The notes: generated from the letters alone by a model not told the origin. Counted from the stretch's first letter, positions 38,101 to 47,249 are shown. The stretch: 64,000 bases of DNA from Trachythela sp. YZ-2020 (GCA_016169945.1 JADLSH010000389.1:2491001-2555000), one strand, 5' to 3'. Translations and numbers: made by a program.

Positions 38101-41100
38101 TCCAGAATTTTTTCGTGAACATGCTCTCCATTGCTGCCTTTTGTAAAAGTTATTGTCTTCTCTCCCAACCCAGCCAGTGTCATGTTCACCTTGTCTGCAG
38201 CAGTCGGAGGTGAGGCTGTATTTTTTTTCATTAGGCACACAAATGTGTGTGACCATGTGTTCCGGACGGGTACTGATATTCGTTGGCCGGATGATGTTGT
38301 GACCATTCTTCTTTTTGGAGGAGGCGGCCGATTACTGCTTCTACTAGCAATAGGTGGCCTATAGCCGAACAAATTCCTGTGCTCTTCAGCTGCAGTTCGC
38401 CTAGGCACTTGTTCAGGTGTGCTTCTATTAGAATTGCTTGTGGTTGTCAATGTTGAAGGAGCTTGTTGTGATGTTGAATCCGTAGATGCATTTTCAAGAC
38501 GAGTGACTGCATTTAACAAATTTTCTGCACATTGTCTCAATAAACCTTTAGGGTCTTCACTCATTTTGTTCTACAAAATACAGTAAAGATACATTGACTG
38601 CATGTTTGGTTTGCTATTGAAATACACAACCCCTTAAACCTAACTGCAAACCTAGTGCCTTCTGGCGCCTGTAAGTTGGTTTTTTCACCCAATAAAAGCA
38701 TGTGAGATATGTAACGTATAAACGTTCATCCGAAGAATATCCCACGTGGCGTGGCAACTAAAATTTGAGGCAATTTTAATAGTATTACTATTTACATGCG
38801 GAAAACAACAACATTAAGGTAGCTATAAGTTACTCTAAGTGATCACATTGATGCTAAACAAGCATATATTACACTGCCTTTATAAATTGTCGATAAAAAA
38901 TAAATAATTCATACCTTTTTGACTGAAATCTCTCAAACACAATCGAGAACACAATCAAGAAAGGCCGAAAAGCTCAAAATGGAAATAATATTCCACATTT
39001 TAAGGAAATGATTGATTCGGAAAATATTAAGGAAAACTGAATGGGAAAATTATCTGGGAAATCTTGAAAATCATTCGCTATGAGAGTGAAGTGGAAACAC
39101 GTTTAATGAAGTGTTGATTGATGATCGATTCGACTCGAGAATGCATTGATCGATTCGAGAATGCATTGATCGATTCGAGAAAGTGTTGGTCGTTACGAAT
39201 GTGTATGGTTCGACGCGGGTGAGAGTTGCAAATGTCCGCTCGATTCCACGAATGCTTAATCGATTTGACTAAAACCCGCTCGATTCCGGAAAGGATTGAT
39301 CGATTCCAATGGTTGAAGTATAAGTTAGTCCGTTCGTTTCGGCAATGTGTTGATCGATTTAAGATGTTTATATTCGATTTCAAACTATTGAATTTTGACA
39401 GTAAAAACGCGCCATAGATATACAGTAAACAAATGTACAGCATATAAGGTCGGTCAGCTTTCCAGAGCAGCCAGCAGTGTCCTAAAGGCGCTGTTACACT
39501 ATGCAATCTGTTTTGCAACTTGTCTCGCAATTTTGTTGCACGCGAAAGTGCAAGGTGTATCATCGCAATGATCAAGTCTCGCATCATTTTTGTTTCAAGA
39601 AGCGTTGCACGAAGTAGAATCAGGTTCTACATTTCGCAACGATTGCGGCAACGCTGCAATGCAATTTTAAAGCATTGAACAGTGTAACATACCTGCGTGC
39701 AACTTGTCTCGCAATGTTTACTCACTGAATGACTTCCTATTGGCTCCTGGGGCCGGTTGTTCAAACGCCGGACAACTTAACCCTGGGTTAGTGGTAACTT
39801 TCATACAAGTTTCCCGAAATCGGTTATATTAATATGAATACTTTTTTCTATCAACCTTTAACTGGGCGATAGAAGTTTTTGTTTATAAAGTTTTGAAATA
39901 AACGAACATGTAGAAGTATACAAACCAGAACAGCAGATTAAAATTTAACCCGGGGTTAGCTTTAACCGACTTTTGAACAACCGGCTGACAAGTTGGCGCC
40001 AAACGGTCGCCCTCGCGGTCTTTATCCTATTTGAAGCCATGATCATTGCAAGTTACATGAAATATATTGCTCAGTGTAACATAGCTTGCAATGCAATGCT
40101 GAAATAGTTTTTCCTAACATCGCGAGACAATTTGCCGTGTAAGAGCGCCTTACTAAAGGTATTAGAGACCTTATACGATGTAGGACGGCAACGCGAACGA
40201 CGACGGCCAAAATAAACTCGTTCAAATAAATCAATGAAATAAAACTTGTCGTGTATTATCAATCGTATGAATTCACTTCAGTTTGAAGAAGTTGAGATAA
40301 GGACTTTTTGGTTTAGAAGATTTCTACTTCAGTACTGAGCCAATTTGCTGAGTACCACTTCTCGCGGCTTGAAATGCAGACGTTGCACACAAGACGTAAA
40401 AATCTGTAGTTTACCGTTGTAAACAGAGCGAGGATGACGTCTAAAACTCCCGTGGGATTTTAATTATTCATTTCTATTCTAAAATACTATAAATTTCATT
40501 GTATTTATAGCCGTCGTCGTCACGTTGCCGTCTTAAATCGTAAGGTCTCTAATGTCACACGGGACAACTTTTAGCGACAACTCGCAATGCAAATGAGGTT
40601 ATACGAAATTTGATTGGATCTGTAACGATTTACATCGCAAGTTGTCACTAAAATTGTCCCGTATAAAGTCCAGTACAGACGAGCAAGTTTTCCTTGTCGA
40701 ATTTACTTGTTCATGTGTACGACAAACAGGATTTTTCCGATCATTTTTTCTTGACAAGTTTTACGAGCCCGTGTATTAACGACACAAGTGAATACTTCAT
40801 GTTTATAGTGGCAATGGCCGCTCAACTAGATCGAAAATAAGTGTGCAGTGTCGTTCTGCGCATTTCCTTGTCAAGTTTTCCTTGTCGGCCGTACACACCA
40901 ACAATTTCCCTTGTTCAAAAGCTGGCATGACTATCTTTTGAACAAGGCTCCTTGTCAAGGAAAACTTGCTCGTCTGTACGGGGCTTAACATTGCCTTTAA
41001 AACACGCGCTATATCTGCAAAGAAACGCAACGACGTTACAACATGCAACCTGCAAGCAATACTGCGCAACTGGTGTCGCAATAAAAAATAAGAAGGTTGA

Positions 41101-44100
41101 CAAAGTTAAACCTGCAGAAATGTGCGACAAGTTGCATCGTCCAACATTCCCACTGCAACTTGCCTCGCCATATTTTGAAATATCAACCAATCACGGAACC
41201 AGATAAGCAAGACAGAATAAAGTATTTCGTCATTCAAAACGAAAAATACAAATTGCACAGCAACCTGCGCAAATATTTTCAAAAAGAAATTGCATTGTAA
41301 TGAAAATTTGCCACGTGCAGCATGGCTTTTGGGCGCACTACACTGCTGAGAACAAGCATTACTATCATTTCTGGCTTGGTCAGCCTATTTTACATATACA
41401 TCGTCCCACAAATATCTGTAATTATAGCTCGTCATGTATCTACGTGGATTGAATATCTTACGGTCAGGCATATTTATTTGCCACTCTCAGCAGGCCTCGA
41501 ATTTAGGAAAACAAAAGACAAGGCCAGTTTGGAACTGTAAATTACTGTTTTCTAGGAAATCAAGGCCAGTAAACAGCGCATAAAGGCCAGTTTGAAACAT
41601 TCATATTTAGTTGTTACTCGAGTACATGTTGACGAAACTAAAACGTTATAGTCAGTGAAGACTGTAAAGTAACAATATAACGTTTATAAACTCGACGGAC
41701 GAAAATTATTCAACAACTCATTTCATTGCTTTCTGTTTATATTTTTCATTTTTACTGTATCTTAATGGTACAGTTGCCCAAAATCTGTTGCTATTAATTT
41801 CACCAGGTACTGAGGTTGAGGTACTTGCAGTGAAGTTCAGAATAGTTTATAAAATAACAAGTTTACTACGCGAGCGGTGATTGGTCAATACCCGTGCAGG
41901 ATGAGACATTATAAAATAGCATGTATATAACGCGTGCTCTGATTGGTCGAAACCCGTGTTTGGATCAGGCCATCCAAACACGGAAGACCATCCGGTTGTT
42001 GTTATTTTATAAAACAATTACTTTATGGTTTCCGTGGTTGGATGGCCTGATCCAAACACTTGGGAATGTTGCTCGAGTTAAGAAAAGCTCGCAAAATCAC
42101 TCGCCTTCGGCTCGAGATTTCGCGCGCTTTTCTTAACTCTCGCAACATTCCCGCGTGTTTGGATCAGGCCATCCAAACACGGAAACCATGAAGTAATTGT
42201 ATAATCATGCACGGAAAATTTTAGGCGCTTCGCGGGGTTTTTAAAATGTCCGTTGTTTCTTTGTCGTTATTTTATAAAATAATTACCAGATGGTTTTCCG
42301 TGCAAGATTGTGTGATCCTACTGTAACACTTGGGATGTTGCTCGACTTTCTGAAAGCTAAAAAATAATCGCCTATCGGCTCGTATTTTTTTACGCTTTCA
42401 GAAAGTCTCGCAACATCCCGCGTGTTAGGATCACGCAATCCTGCACGGAAAACCATTCCGTAATCCTTTATTATATTATATTACGAGGACATAGCAGCCA
42501 ACAGGCAAGGCATCGGCGGACAATGGCCGCCGTTGCTGCGGCTAAATTCGAGGCCAGTTATGCCTGATAAACAAATACTTTATAGATAACTACCCCACCA
42601 TATTGTTTGAGCTGAACATATTTACCCAGATTTGATGCTAATTGCTCCTCCTGAACCAGTCATCCATCCTTTACGATGAAATTCTCGACATATTTGAGGA
42701 ATTAGACTTCGTGGATGGTCAACCTGTTGAAAATAGACTATCAATAAAGGAATGTATATAATTATATGGGAGGGATGCCAGTATATGGTATATGGGTAAA
42801 TGCTAAAACTGGCTACAGCTAAAAATGTATATAAATTTTCGTTCGAATATTCCATCCACAAACTCCATCAACTATTCATCCCATCAAACAAGATGCCGAG
42901 ATAAATCTTAATATTTATCAACAAAGGCCATGTAAGACAGGGGAATATTTACTGCAACTTGCAAAGTAATTTCTACAAAGAGCCATGTTATGAAGAAATG
43001 TTATGAAGAAATGCATTCACAGAAAAACATGAATCTGGCCTGCACTTCATGCCACCGATATTATCATTCTCATTCAGTTCTTTTTTTTTTCTTAGCAAGA
43101 AAAATATTGGCAAAGTAAAACGAGATTCATGCTCACAATAGGGCCATTTATACGGGAGAAAATAAGTCGCGACTTATATAAGATGCGAACACACTCGTAT
43201 AAATGGTCAAATTCTAATAAATCGTGACTTAACTAAGAACAGGGGTTCAGGCTGTTCCACAATAAATCGCGAATTATTAGAATTTGACCATTTATAGGAG
43301 TGTGTTCGCGTCTTGTGTAAGTCGCGACTTATTTTCTCCCGTATAAATGGCCCTAATTTCTCTCCGAATATACATTTTACGTAACATCGCTCTGTGTCCA
43401 AAATTTGCAAGTTGCTGCAAAAATTGCTTTGTGTAACATTGCTTTAACCTTCTGCCAAAGTTCAAACTTAGAGGAGTACCACAGTCGGCATTGGCCAGAG
43501 TAAAATATATTAATAAACCTAAATTTACATGACTTGATGTTTGAGCTCTCAGTGAAGTAAAATGTTTGGGCAAAGAAGTCCCTGCCCCTAAAATTTAGAT
43601 CAATTCACTGAAAACATTGTATGGCATCAACAAAATACATCTCATCTACATGAACTTCTTGCTTCACTGGTCACGCAAAGCGCTACACCTGAATCATATA
43701 AAGGCATATTGTAGGCTCGACACAATTTTAACAGCAAACCATGTGTACTACCCGTGAAAAGATGCCTTTTGACAAAACATACTAACATGTTTATTTACAA
43801 ACAAGAGAATCTCCATAGCGATAACTGATGACCCTTCCCTTCATGCTGAATACTACAGCAGAATAAATTACTAAAGCGATTAAGTACCCCTCCAGTCTTT
43901 CAATGGCAGATACTAGAGGGGGGGGAGGAGGCAAGGAGGTGATCCCTCCCCTATAATTTCTCAAAGCCTTTAGATTATAGCTGACTAAATGTATGTGTAA
44001 CAAAGCTGTATTAATGATTCTACAACCACAAAAGGCTATAATTGAAGTAAATTTGCATGATTTGCATTAGATTTGTATTAGTCAACAATTCTGCAAAGGG

Positions 44101-45484
44101 GGGGGGGGGCTCTGACTACGTCACTGGACATTATCTTGTCTCGTTTAACACATTACGGTATCCATCAACTCAACAGGTGGCCCTTGACATATAAATCTTC
44201 TGGTGTTCAACAGTTAAACAAAATAATATGGTAACACAAACTGTAGTGTAATGGGTTAACTGGCAAGTATCTGCTGACTAAACAAACAAAAAATTGAGAA
44301 AATGCATCTGGCACCAAGATGTTACAATCATATTACATAAAGATTTTAATTGGGAAAACTTCCTCACATTTGCAGGGCCGGATTAACATCGCGCGAGGCC
44401 CGTGGCAGATTTTCAGCGCGAGGCCCCCAACCCCCCCCCCATCCCCCCCTCGTTATGAAAACCTTTGAATTCAAAGACACACAAAATTGTAAAATAATTA
44501 TTTTCTCAGCGCAACTGGAGATTACATGCATACGGGTATTGCATATTTTCCTGGGGCCAACTGTCAACCCTAGGGGCCCTAAATGTGCGAGGTCCCTAAA
44601 TTCGCGAGGCCCCTAAATTCGCGAGGCATCTAAATTCGCGAGGCACCTAAAATGGACGTGTCCCAATAGAAAATGGGCGTGTTCTTGTAAAAATGGGCGT
44701 GGCACAGTAAAGTGCGAGGCCCCCATAAGCGCGAGGCCCGCGGCATATGCCGCATCTGCCACGTGGTTAATCCGGCTCTGCACATTTGAGCCATACAGTT
44801 TGATTTTAAACTGTCAAACCTAATCAAACAGCAGCCAGGGGTAAAAACTTGTCACTATTTTCCTACTTATTAAAATGCCCCCAGAGGCATCATCAAACCT
44901 CTGTCTGGCCCATCATGGCTTCAGACATGTTTTAGCTCACTACTCTGGCCTGAGTATGAATGCAAAGCCTGGTCAAATTGCATCAGGGCTTATCTGAAGT
45001 CACATCGCAGTGTCTTACATATTCTCAAGGAATGACATCTTTGTATAGTGCAATTCTATGCAAACATGGAATTTTGTATAGTTTTATGATGCAAAAGCGC
45101 AATTCAAGCGTGTTAAAGCATTCAAAATATCGTGTTCGCGCATACTGCATGGCAGGCAAATTTTCATAAAATTTATAAACAAACCGTCTATACATGTGGG
45201 GATCTTAAACCTTTGATTGTATTAGCTCAGCATGCCTCAAGATTAATTTTCTATGTTTAAAATGGTGCATGAACATAGACATGCAGTAGTAACCCCTCAA
45301 AATACATTATTTTACCTACCAAAGACATCTTATCATCACGATCATTGACTTGATATAAACATTTACATCTTGTCCTAGCCATAATAAAATACACTGCAAC
45401 ACCACTCACAGCTCCAATACAAACAGCACTCAAACATTTTGAACAGGGGAATATATTATATCCACAAATTTCTGTCGAAGACAT
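20184..45484 (-). CDS. APIP: Methylthioribulose-1-phosphate dehydratase, APIP/MtnB family (one exon not found)
   Basis: Eight exons on the minus strand match this class II aldolase-like family of the methionine salvage pathway: 45320-45484, 42626-42723, 28601-28659, 26658-26716, 25374-25509, 21059-21119, 20548-20654 and 20184-20268. All found junctions keep phase except between the second and third listed, where the exon for the expected APSG-containing segment was not found. Landmarks are [49 protein letters not shown] with [34 protein letters not shown] and the C-terminal CEAYDY. The zinc ligands (HxH and the later His) are kept, but the catalytic Glu position is Gln in RQQMIKG. The first exon adds a hydrophobic segment ([17 protein letters not shown]) not usual in the family and is the least certain part. 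It could be an active enzyme, a catalytically changed paralogue or a decaying gene. Confidence 0.75.
20931..20966. repeat. Short interstitial telomere-like TTAGGG tract
   Basis: GGTTAGGGTTGTGGTTAGGA and following GGGTTGGGTTTGG words give a degenerate TTAGGG tract in an intron of the APIP-like gene. Confidence 0.6.
22110..22160. mobile_element. TTAA-flanked mini-element, copy c (51 bp)
   Basis: TTAACCCATTGAGCTGCAAT at the left and CACATTAATGGGTTAA at the right leave almost no interior. It appears to be an extreme deletion derivative of the family at 8061 and 8514. Confidence 0.6.
22833..23211. mobile_element. 379-bp MITE with TTAA duplication
   Basis: TTAA at 22829-22832 and 23212-23215 flanks inverted ends AGGACATTGGCAACAAAAAA. 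The inverted similarity extends about 150 bp inward (GAAAGCAATGAGCTGTCC on one arm and its complement on the other). It lies in an intron of the APIP-like gene. Confidence 0.8.
23892..24200. repeat. Composite palindrome region
   Basis: A near-perfect palindrome of about 105 bp (ACAATTAGACAACGAGGCCG and its complement) is followed by a second unit bounded by TTAGTATAAACTAT and AAGTTTATACTAA. GTAGCCAATCAGAACGCAGG occurs in the second unit. Related words occur at 4840-4930. No coding capacity. Confidence 0.65.
24665..25044. mobile_element. 380-bp hAT-type MITE
   Basis: Ends CAGGGCCTTTTTAA and TTAAAAAAGGCCCTG are inverted, and TACAGCAG is duplicated on both sides (24657-24664, 25045-25052). An 8-bp duplication with CAGGG ends is typical of hAT. 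The interior is rich in C and G homopolymers. Confidence 0.85.
26183..26400. mobile_element. Head-to-head pair of tRNA-derived SINEs
   Basis: A minus-strand tRNA-like head (about 26183-26253) abuts a plus-strand head (from 26252: TCTGTAGCTCAGTTGGTTAG). Both contain AGAGCGCTGCACCGGAATCG. The minus copy keeps box B (GGTTCAATTCC) and the plus copy has lost part of it. The plus copy continues into a SINE body ending GTTCGAGTATTCCATC. The anticodon position would read GGA. These are SINE parts, not a functional tRNA gene. Confidence 0.7.
27255..28166. repeat. 36-bp minisatellite, about 25 copies
   Basis: The unit ACGACATTATGGAGATAAAG plus CATTGAGATATACTGT repeats for about 910 bp. Because 36 is a multiple of three, long frames appear on both strands (about 340 codons on minus with a 12-residue period), but these are artefacts of the repeat. 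Variant units recur at 252-bp spacing (TGTATGAC at about 27525 and 27777; ATTGATATATAC at about 27404 and 27656), showing a seven-unit higher-order repeat. It lies in an intron of the APIP-like gene. Confidence 0.95.
28744..29040. mobile_element. MITE with TTAA flanks
   Basis: TTAA lies at 28740-28743 and 29041-29044. Internal words CTTGTCAAGGAAAACTT and GACAAGGAGCCTTGTTTAAA match, in opposite orientation, the element at 40665-40987. The termini are diverged inverted repeats. Confidence 0.6.
29810..30435 (+). repeat. Left 626-bp terminal inverted repeat
   Basis: It is the reverse complement of 38791-39416. The outer half holds about nine imperfect copies of an AATCGATCAA- or AATCGAGCGG-centred unit of about 20-25 bp, likely transposase binding sites. 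The chance open frame across it has no domain. Confidence 0.9.
31034..33325 (+). CDS. IS3-like DDE integrase/transposase
   Basis: Exons 31034-31721, 32097-32652 and 33104-33325 join in phase. The first part has a helix-turn-helix ([19 protein letters not shown]) and a second region of IS3 OrfB type ([19 protein letters not shown]). The integrase core follows with the catalytic triad visible as [16 protein letters not shown] and [12 protein letters not shown]. The last exon encodes an acidic tail ending in [13 protein letters not shown]. The acceptor TTCTAG at 31028-31033 means an upstream exon supplies the first base of the first codon; if that base is A, the start codon is split by the intron. 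I could not place that exon. No internal stop is seen. Predicted role: excision and integration of the surrounding element by binding its inverted repeats. Confidence 0.85.
33516..38564 (-). CDS. Transposon-borne HECT E3 ubiquitin ligase with zinc finger and CUE domain
   Basis: Eight exons join in phase to 744 aa: 37887-38564, 36334-36458, 35948-35991, 35475-35591, 34759-35369, 34310-34493, 33889-34089 and 33516-33790. Residues 1-226 are Ser/Thr-rich and end in a globular part. Next comes a compact zinc finger (CVNC, x12, H, x4, C; UBZ-like), then a CUE-type ubiquitin-binding domain ([20 protein letters not shown]). From about residue 340 the HECT domain shows [17 protein letters not shown] in the N-lobe and [14 protein letters not shown] in the C-lobe, with the catalytic Cys kept. 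Genes of this type are often labelled G2/M-phase-specific E3 ligase-like in fish and cnidarians. The start is the first ATG of the long exon. No lesion is visible, which suggests selection or youth. Confidence 0.85.
36781..37268. mobile_element. 488-bp hAT-type MITE in a HECT-gene intron
   Basis: Ends TAGGGATGAGCCGAT are inverted, and GTGCCTAG is duplicated on both sides (36773-36780, 37269-37276). The interior is rich in ATCGGC words. It is nested in the 9.6-kb transposon. Confidence 0.9.
37328..37762. mobile_element. 435-bp hAT-type MITE in a HECT-gene intron
   Basis: Ends TAGGGGTGCACCGGAAC are inverted, and the flanks AATGAGCC and AGTGAGCC form an 8-bp duplication with one mismatch. The interior is built on TTCCGGCCGGAA palindromes. 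Confidence 0.85.
38791..39416 (-). repeat. Right 626-bp terminal inverted repeat
   Basis: It mirrors 29810-30435 with only isolated differences and contains the same subterminal unit array. Confidence 0.9.
39483..40152. mobile_element. MITE of the GGCGCT-GTTACAC type, with a nested MITE
   Basis: The ends TAAAGGCGCTGTTACAC and GTGTAAGAGCGCCTTA are inverted with mismatches. Inner arms repeat GCAACTTGTCTCGCAAT words. A second MITE (39750-39986; ends GGCCGGTTGTTCAAA) is inserted in it. Confidence 0.65.
39750..39986. mobile_element. Nested MITE with GGCCGGTTGTTCAAA ends
   Basis: The left end GGCCGGTTGTTCAAACGCCGG is matched by CGACTTTTGAACAACCGGCT at the right. Sub-terminal TTAACCCTGGGTTA and TAACCCGGGGTTA pair as well. 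Confidence 0.75.
40161..40553. mobile_element. MITE with ATTAGAGACCTTA ends
   Basis: ATTAGAGACCTTATACGATG and the complement of TAAATCGTAAGGTCTCTAAT form the ends. The arms continue with GACGGCAACGCGAACGACGA and its mirror. It directly follows the MITE at 39483-40152. Confidence 0.75.
40557..40664. mobile_element. Small MITE with CACGGGACAACTTTTAG ends
   Basis: ACACGGGACAACTTTTAGCG is mirrored by CACTAAAATTGTCCCGTATA, and CAACTCGCAATG pairs with CATCGCAAGTTG. It abuts elements on both sides. Confidence 0.7.
40665..40987. mobile_element. MITE related to 28744-29040
   Basis: The ends AAGTCCAGTACAGACGAGC and GCTCGTCTGTACGGGGCTT are inverted. Shared internal words are TTTGAACAAGGCTCCTTGTC and GTGTGCAGTGTCG. 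Confidence 0.7.
40988..42023. other. Gene-free stretch with repeat fragments
   Basis: Words such as GCAACCTGCAAGCAATACTG and GACAAGTTGCATCG echo the MITE at 39483. I searched this part by eye for the missing APIP exon and did not find it. A palindrome half occurs at 41954-41985. Confidence 0.5.
42024..42189. repeat. Self-complementary hairpin 1
   Basis: The arm ATGGTTTCCGTGGTTGGATG continues through CTTGGGAATGTTGCTCGAG to TTAAGAAAAGC, then a loop containing CGCCTTCGGCTCG, then the mirrored arm ending GGAAACCAT. The arms are about 65 bp each. Confidence 0.85.
42290..42456. repeat. Self-complementary hairpin 2
   Basis: The arm ATGGTTTTCCGTGCAAGATT continues through CTTGGGATGTTGCTCGACT to TTCTGAAAGC, then a loop with CGCCTATCGGCTCG, then the mirrored arm ending GGAAAACCAT. 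It has the same plan as hairpin 1 with different stem sequence. Confidence 0.85.
42805..42880 (+). mobile_element. SINE tail fragment
   Basis: AAAAATGTATATAAATTTTC followed by GTTCGAATATTCCATCCAC matches the body end of the SINEs at 26252-26400 and 45803-45985. The tRNA-like head is missing. Confidence 0.6.
43141..43353. mobile_element. Palindromic MITE with TA duplication
   Basis: TA flanks ends GGGCCATTTATACGGGAGAA and complement. The arms also share TAAGTCGCGACTTA and AATTCTAATAAATCG. TA targets are typical of Tc1/mariner-mobilised MITEs. Confidence 0.8.
43354..44372. other. Gene-free stretch within the APIP-like intron
   Basis: Only short frames are present, with a poly-G tract near 44100 and fragments of TTAACCCATT-type repeats near 44250. 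No exon is recognised. Confidence 0.5.
44373..44780. mobile_element. 408-bp hAT-type MITE
   Basis: Ends CAGGGCCGGATTAACATCG and GTGGTTAATCCGGCTCTG are inverted, with CACATTTG duplicated on both sides (44365-44372, 44781-44788). The interior has tandem GCGAGGCCCCTAAATTC words. Confidence 0.9.
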
Positions 45485-45624
45485 CGTTTTAAGAAGTTCG
45501 GTTTACAATTCGCGGTAATTTCAGTCCTAACACCAAATTTTATAATACAAATTTTCGGTCAAATCACAAATTTACAATTGATTATTGATATATATGAATA
45601 CATCACGTGTAAACATTCTGTCCT

Positions 45625-47057
45625 ATCCACTGATCTGGATATAGGACTGGATAACGCTATTGTTGAAAAGTGAAGCCGGAAGTGAATGCCGCCACCCGAC
45701 TCATAGGTAATTTGGTAACATCTTGTAATTTACCTTATCACAACCCGCAGTACCCGCATCTATATATATACATGAACTTGTGGTTAACGCTTGGCAACTG
45801 GACTCTGTAGCTCAGTGGTCAGAGCGCTGCACCGGAATCGCAGGGCCGCAGATTCAATTCCTGTCGGAGGACTTAGAGTTGCATTTTCGCAGCCGTTCCC
45901 GTTCAGGTCTAAAATATTGTATATAATATTTCACTCGAAATATCCATCCACCTAAACCTTCTACATCAATTTCAATCGAGTGAGATGCAGAAAAAAAAAC
46001 ATCTTGTAATTTACCCAGTTTACTATAGATTTGTATTACAGAATCATAGTTTTCGCGTTTTTTTTTCCTTTTAACTTCAAGACTACTTTATTTGTGTAGC
46101 AGTTACTCCATGTCTTGAGTGGATTTTGAATGAGAATGTCCTGTTGTCCGTTTCAGAACAACCTTGTTTATCAAAGCTATATTAAGCAGTGGATGTTCAC
46201 TCCTTCGAACTTTCAAATCCCGTTTTCCAACGTTATGAAACCGGAATTTTTTGCTCAAAATACTTCTAGTGTACTTCTATCCATGTGATAAGAAAATTAG
46301 TCCGATTACAAACGTGTTGACGAAATTAACCAACTATACACTGTGAACAAAAGCGAAATTGAGGTAAGTCTTCAACGTACATTTCATGGTGGTTCATTGA
46401 TTTCGAGATATTCGTATGCATATAGCTTTGGTAATGTGGTACATGGTAAACAAACATGTTTATAACCATGTACTGATGAATTGTATTGTTAATCATTAAA
46501 AATGGAAGAGGTTCTTCTTAGTTTGTTGCCACAGAGGTCTTGTGTGGCTTCAGGCTTCTTTGCCAAGACAATATAGACTAACCTTACAACAACACTTGTC
46601 AATCCATTTAGAACCAAGTTGTGAATGTGATCAACTGACATCATGGATATGATCTTCAGCCAGAACCCTGAGAGGTCTCAACAGGAGTTGGTTGCAAACA
46701 CTGTTGTTAGACTTGCAATTAGAAACCATGAACAAGTTGTTTACCAAAGCTAATATAAGCAGTGGATGTCCACTCCTTCGAACTTTCAAATCCCGTTTTC
46801 CAACGTTATGAAGTCAAATAAAAACCGGAATTTTTGGCTTAAAATACTTATCGTGTACATCTATCCATGTGATAGGAAAATTGGTCCGATCAGAAACGTG
46901 TAAAAGAGAGAAAGACGTGAAAACTATGATTCTGTAATACAAATCTATAGTAAACTGGGACCTCTGAGTCGGGTGGCGGCAGCACGACTTCCGGCTTCAC
47001 TTTTTGCCACGGATTATAATATGCGTTATCCAGTCTATATCCAGATCAGTGGTCCTA
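45625..47057. mobile_element. Large inverted-repeat element interrupted by a SINE
   Basis: The outer left arm (CCACTGATCTGGATATAGGA, GTGAAGCCGGAAGTG, CCGCCACCCGACTCA) is mirrored at 46960-47057, and an inner arm (CCCAGTTTACTATAGATTTG and TACAGAATCATAG) is mirrored at about 46920-46965. Within the interior a 160-bp block (GCAGTGGATGTTCACTCCTT) is directly repeated at about 46165 and 46745. The SINE at 45803-45985 is inserted in the left arm. Confidence 0.65.
45803..45985 (+). mobile_element. tRNA-derived SINE
   Basis: The head has box A (TAGCTCAGTGGTCAGAGC) and box B (GATTCAATTCC). The core AGAGCGCTGCACCGGAATCG is shared with 26183-26320. The body ends ACTCGAAATATCCATCCACC. Confidence 0.7.
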
Positions 47058-47249
47058 TCATCCTCGCGGGCGCGAAGCGCCGTGCGAGGGTTCTAATTCG
47101 GCTCGGATATTTACACCCGGGTATGTGACAACAGTCGTCCGCCATTATGTCATGGTGCATGGACCCCATAGAGATTATAAAAGATAGAGGGGGCATCCGA
47201 TGATAAATTTAGGGGGAAATTGAAGCTTCCTAATGGGGGAAAAATTGAA

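Larger units (their letters stand above)
29810..39416. mobile_element. 9.6-kb integrase transposon carrying a HECT ubiquitin ligase
   Basis: The element is bounded by TATGGCGCGTTTTTACTGTC and its exact complement, and flanked by GATATA on both sides (29804-29809 and 39417-39422), a 6-bp target duplication. Its inverted repeats are 626 bp each and nearly identical, so insertion or homogenisation is fairly recent. Inside are a plus-strand IS3-like DDE integrase gene and a minus-strand HECT-ligase gene in convergent order, with stops about 190 bp apart. It sits in an intron of the APIP-like gene. The IS3EU class of eukaryotic transposons is the closest group I recall; that name rests on memory of the integrase architecture and not on a search. 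Confidence 0.9.
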
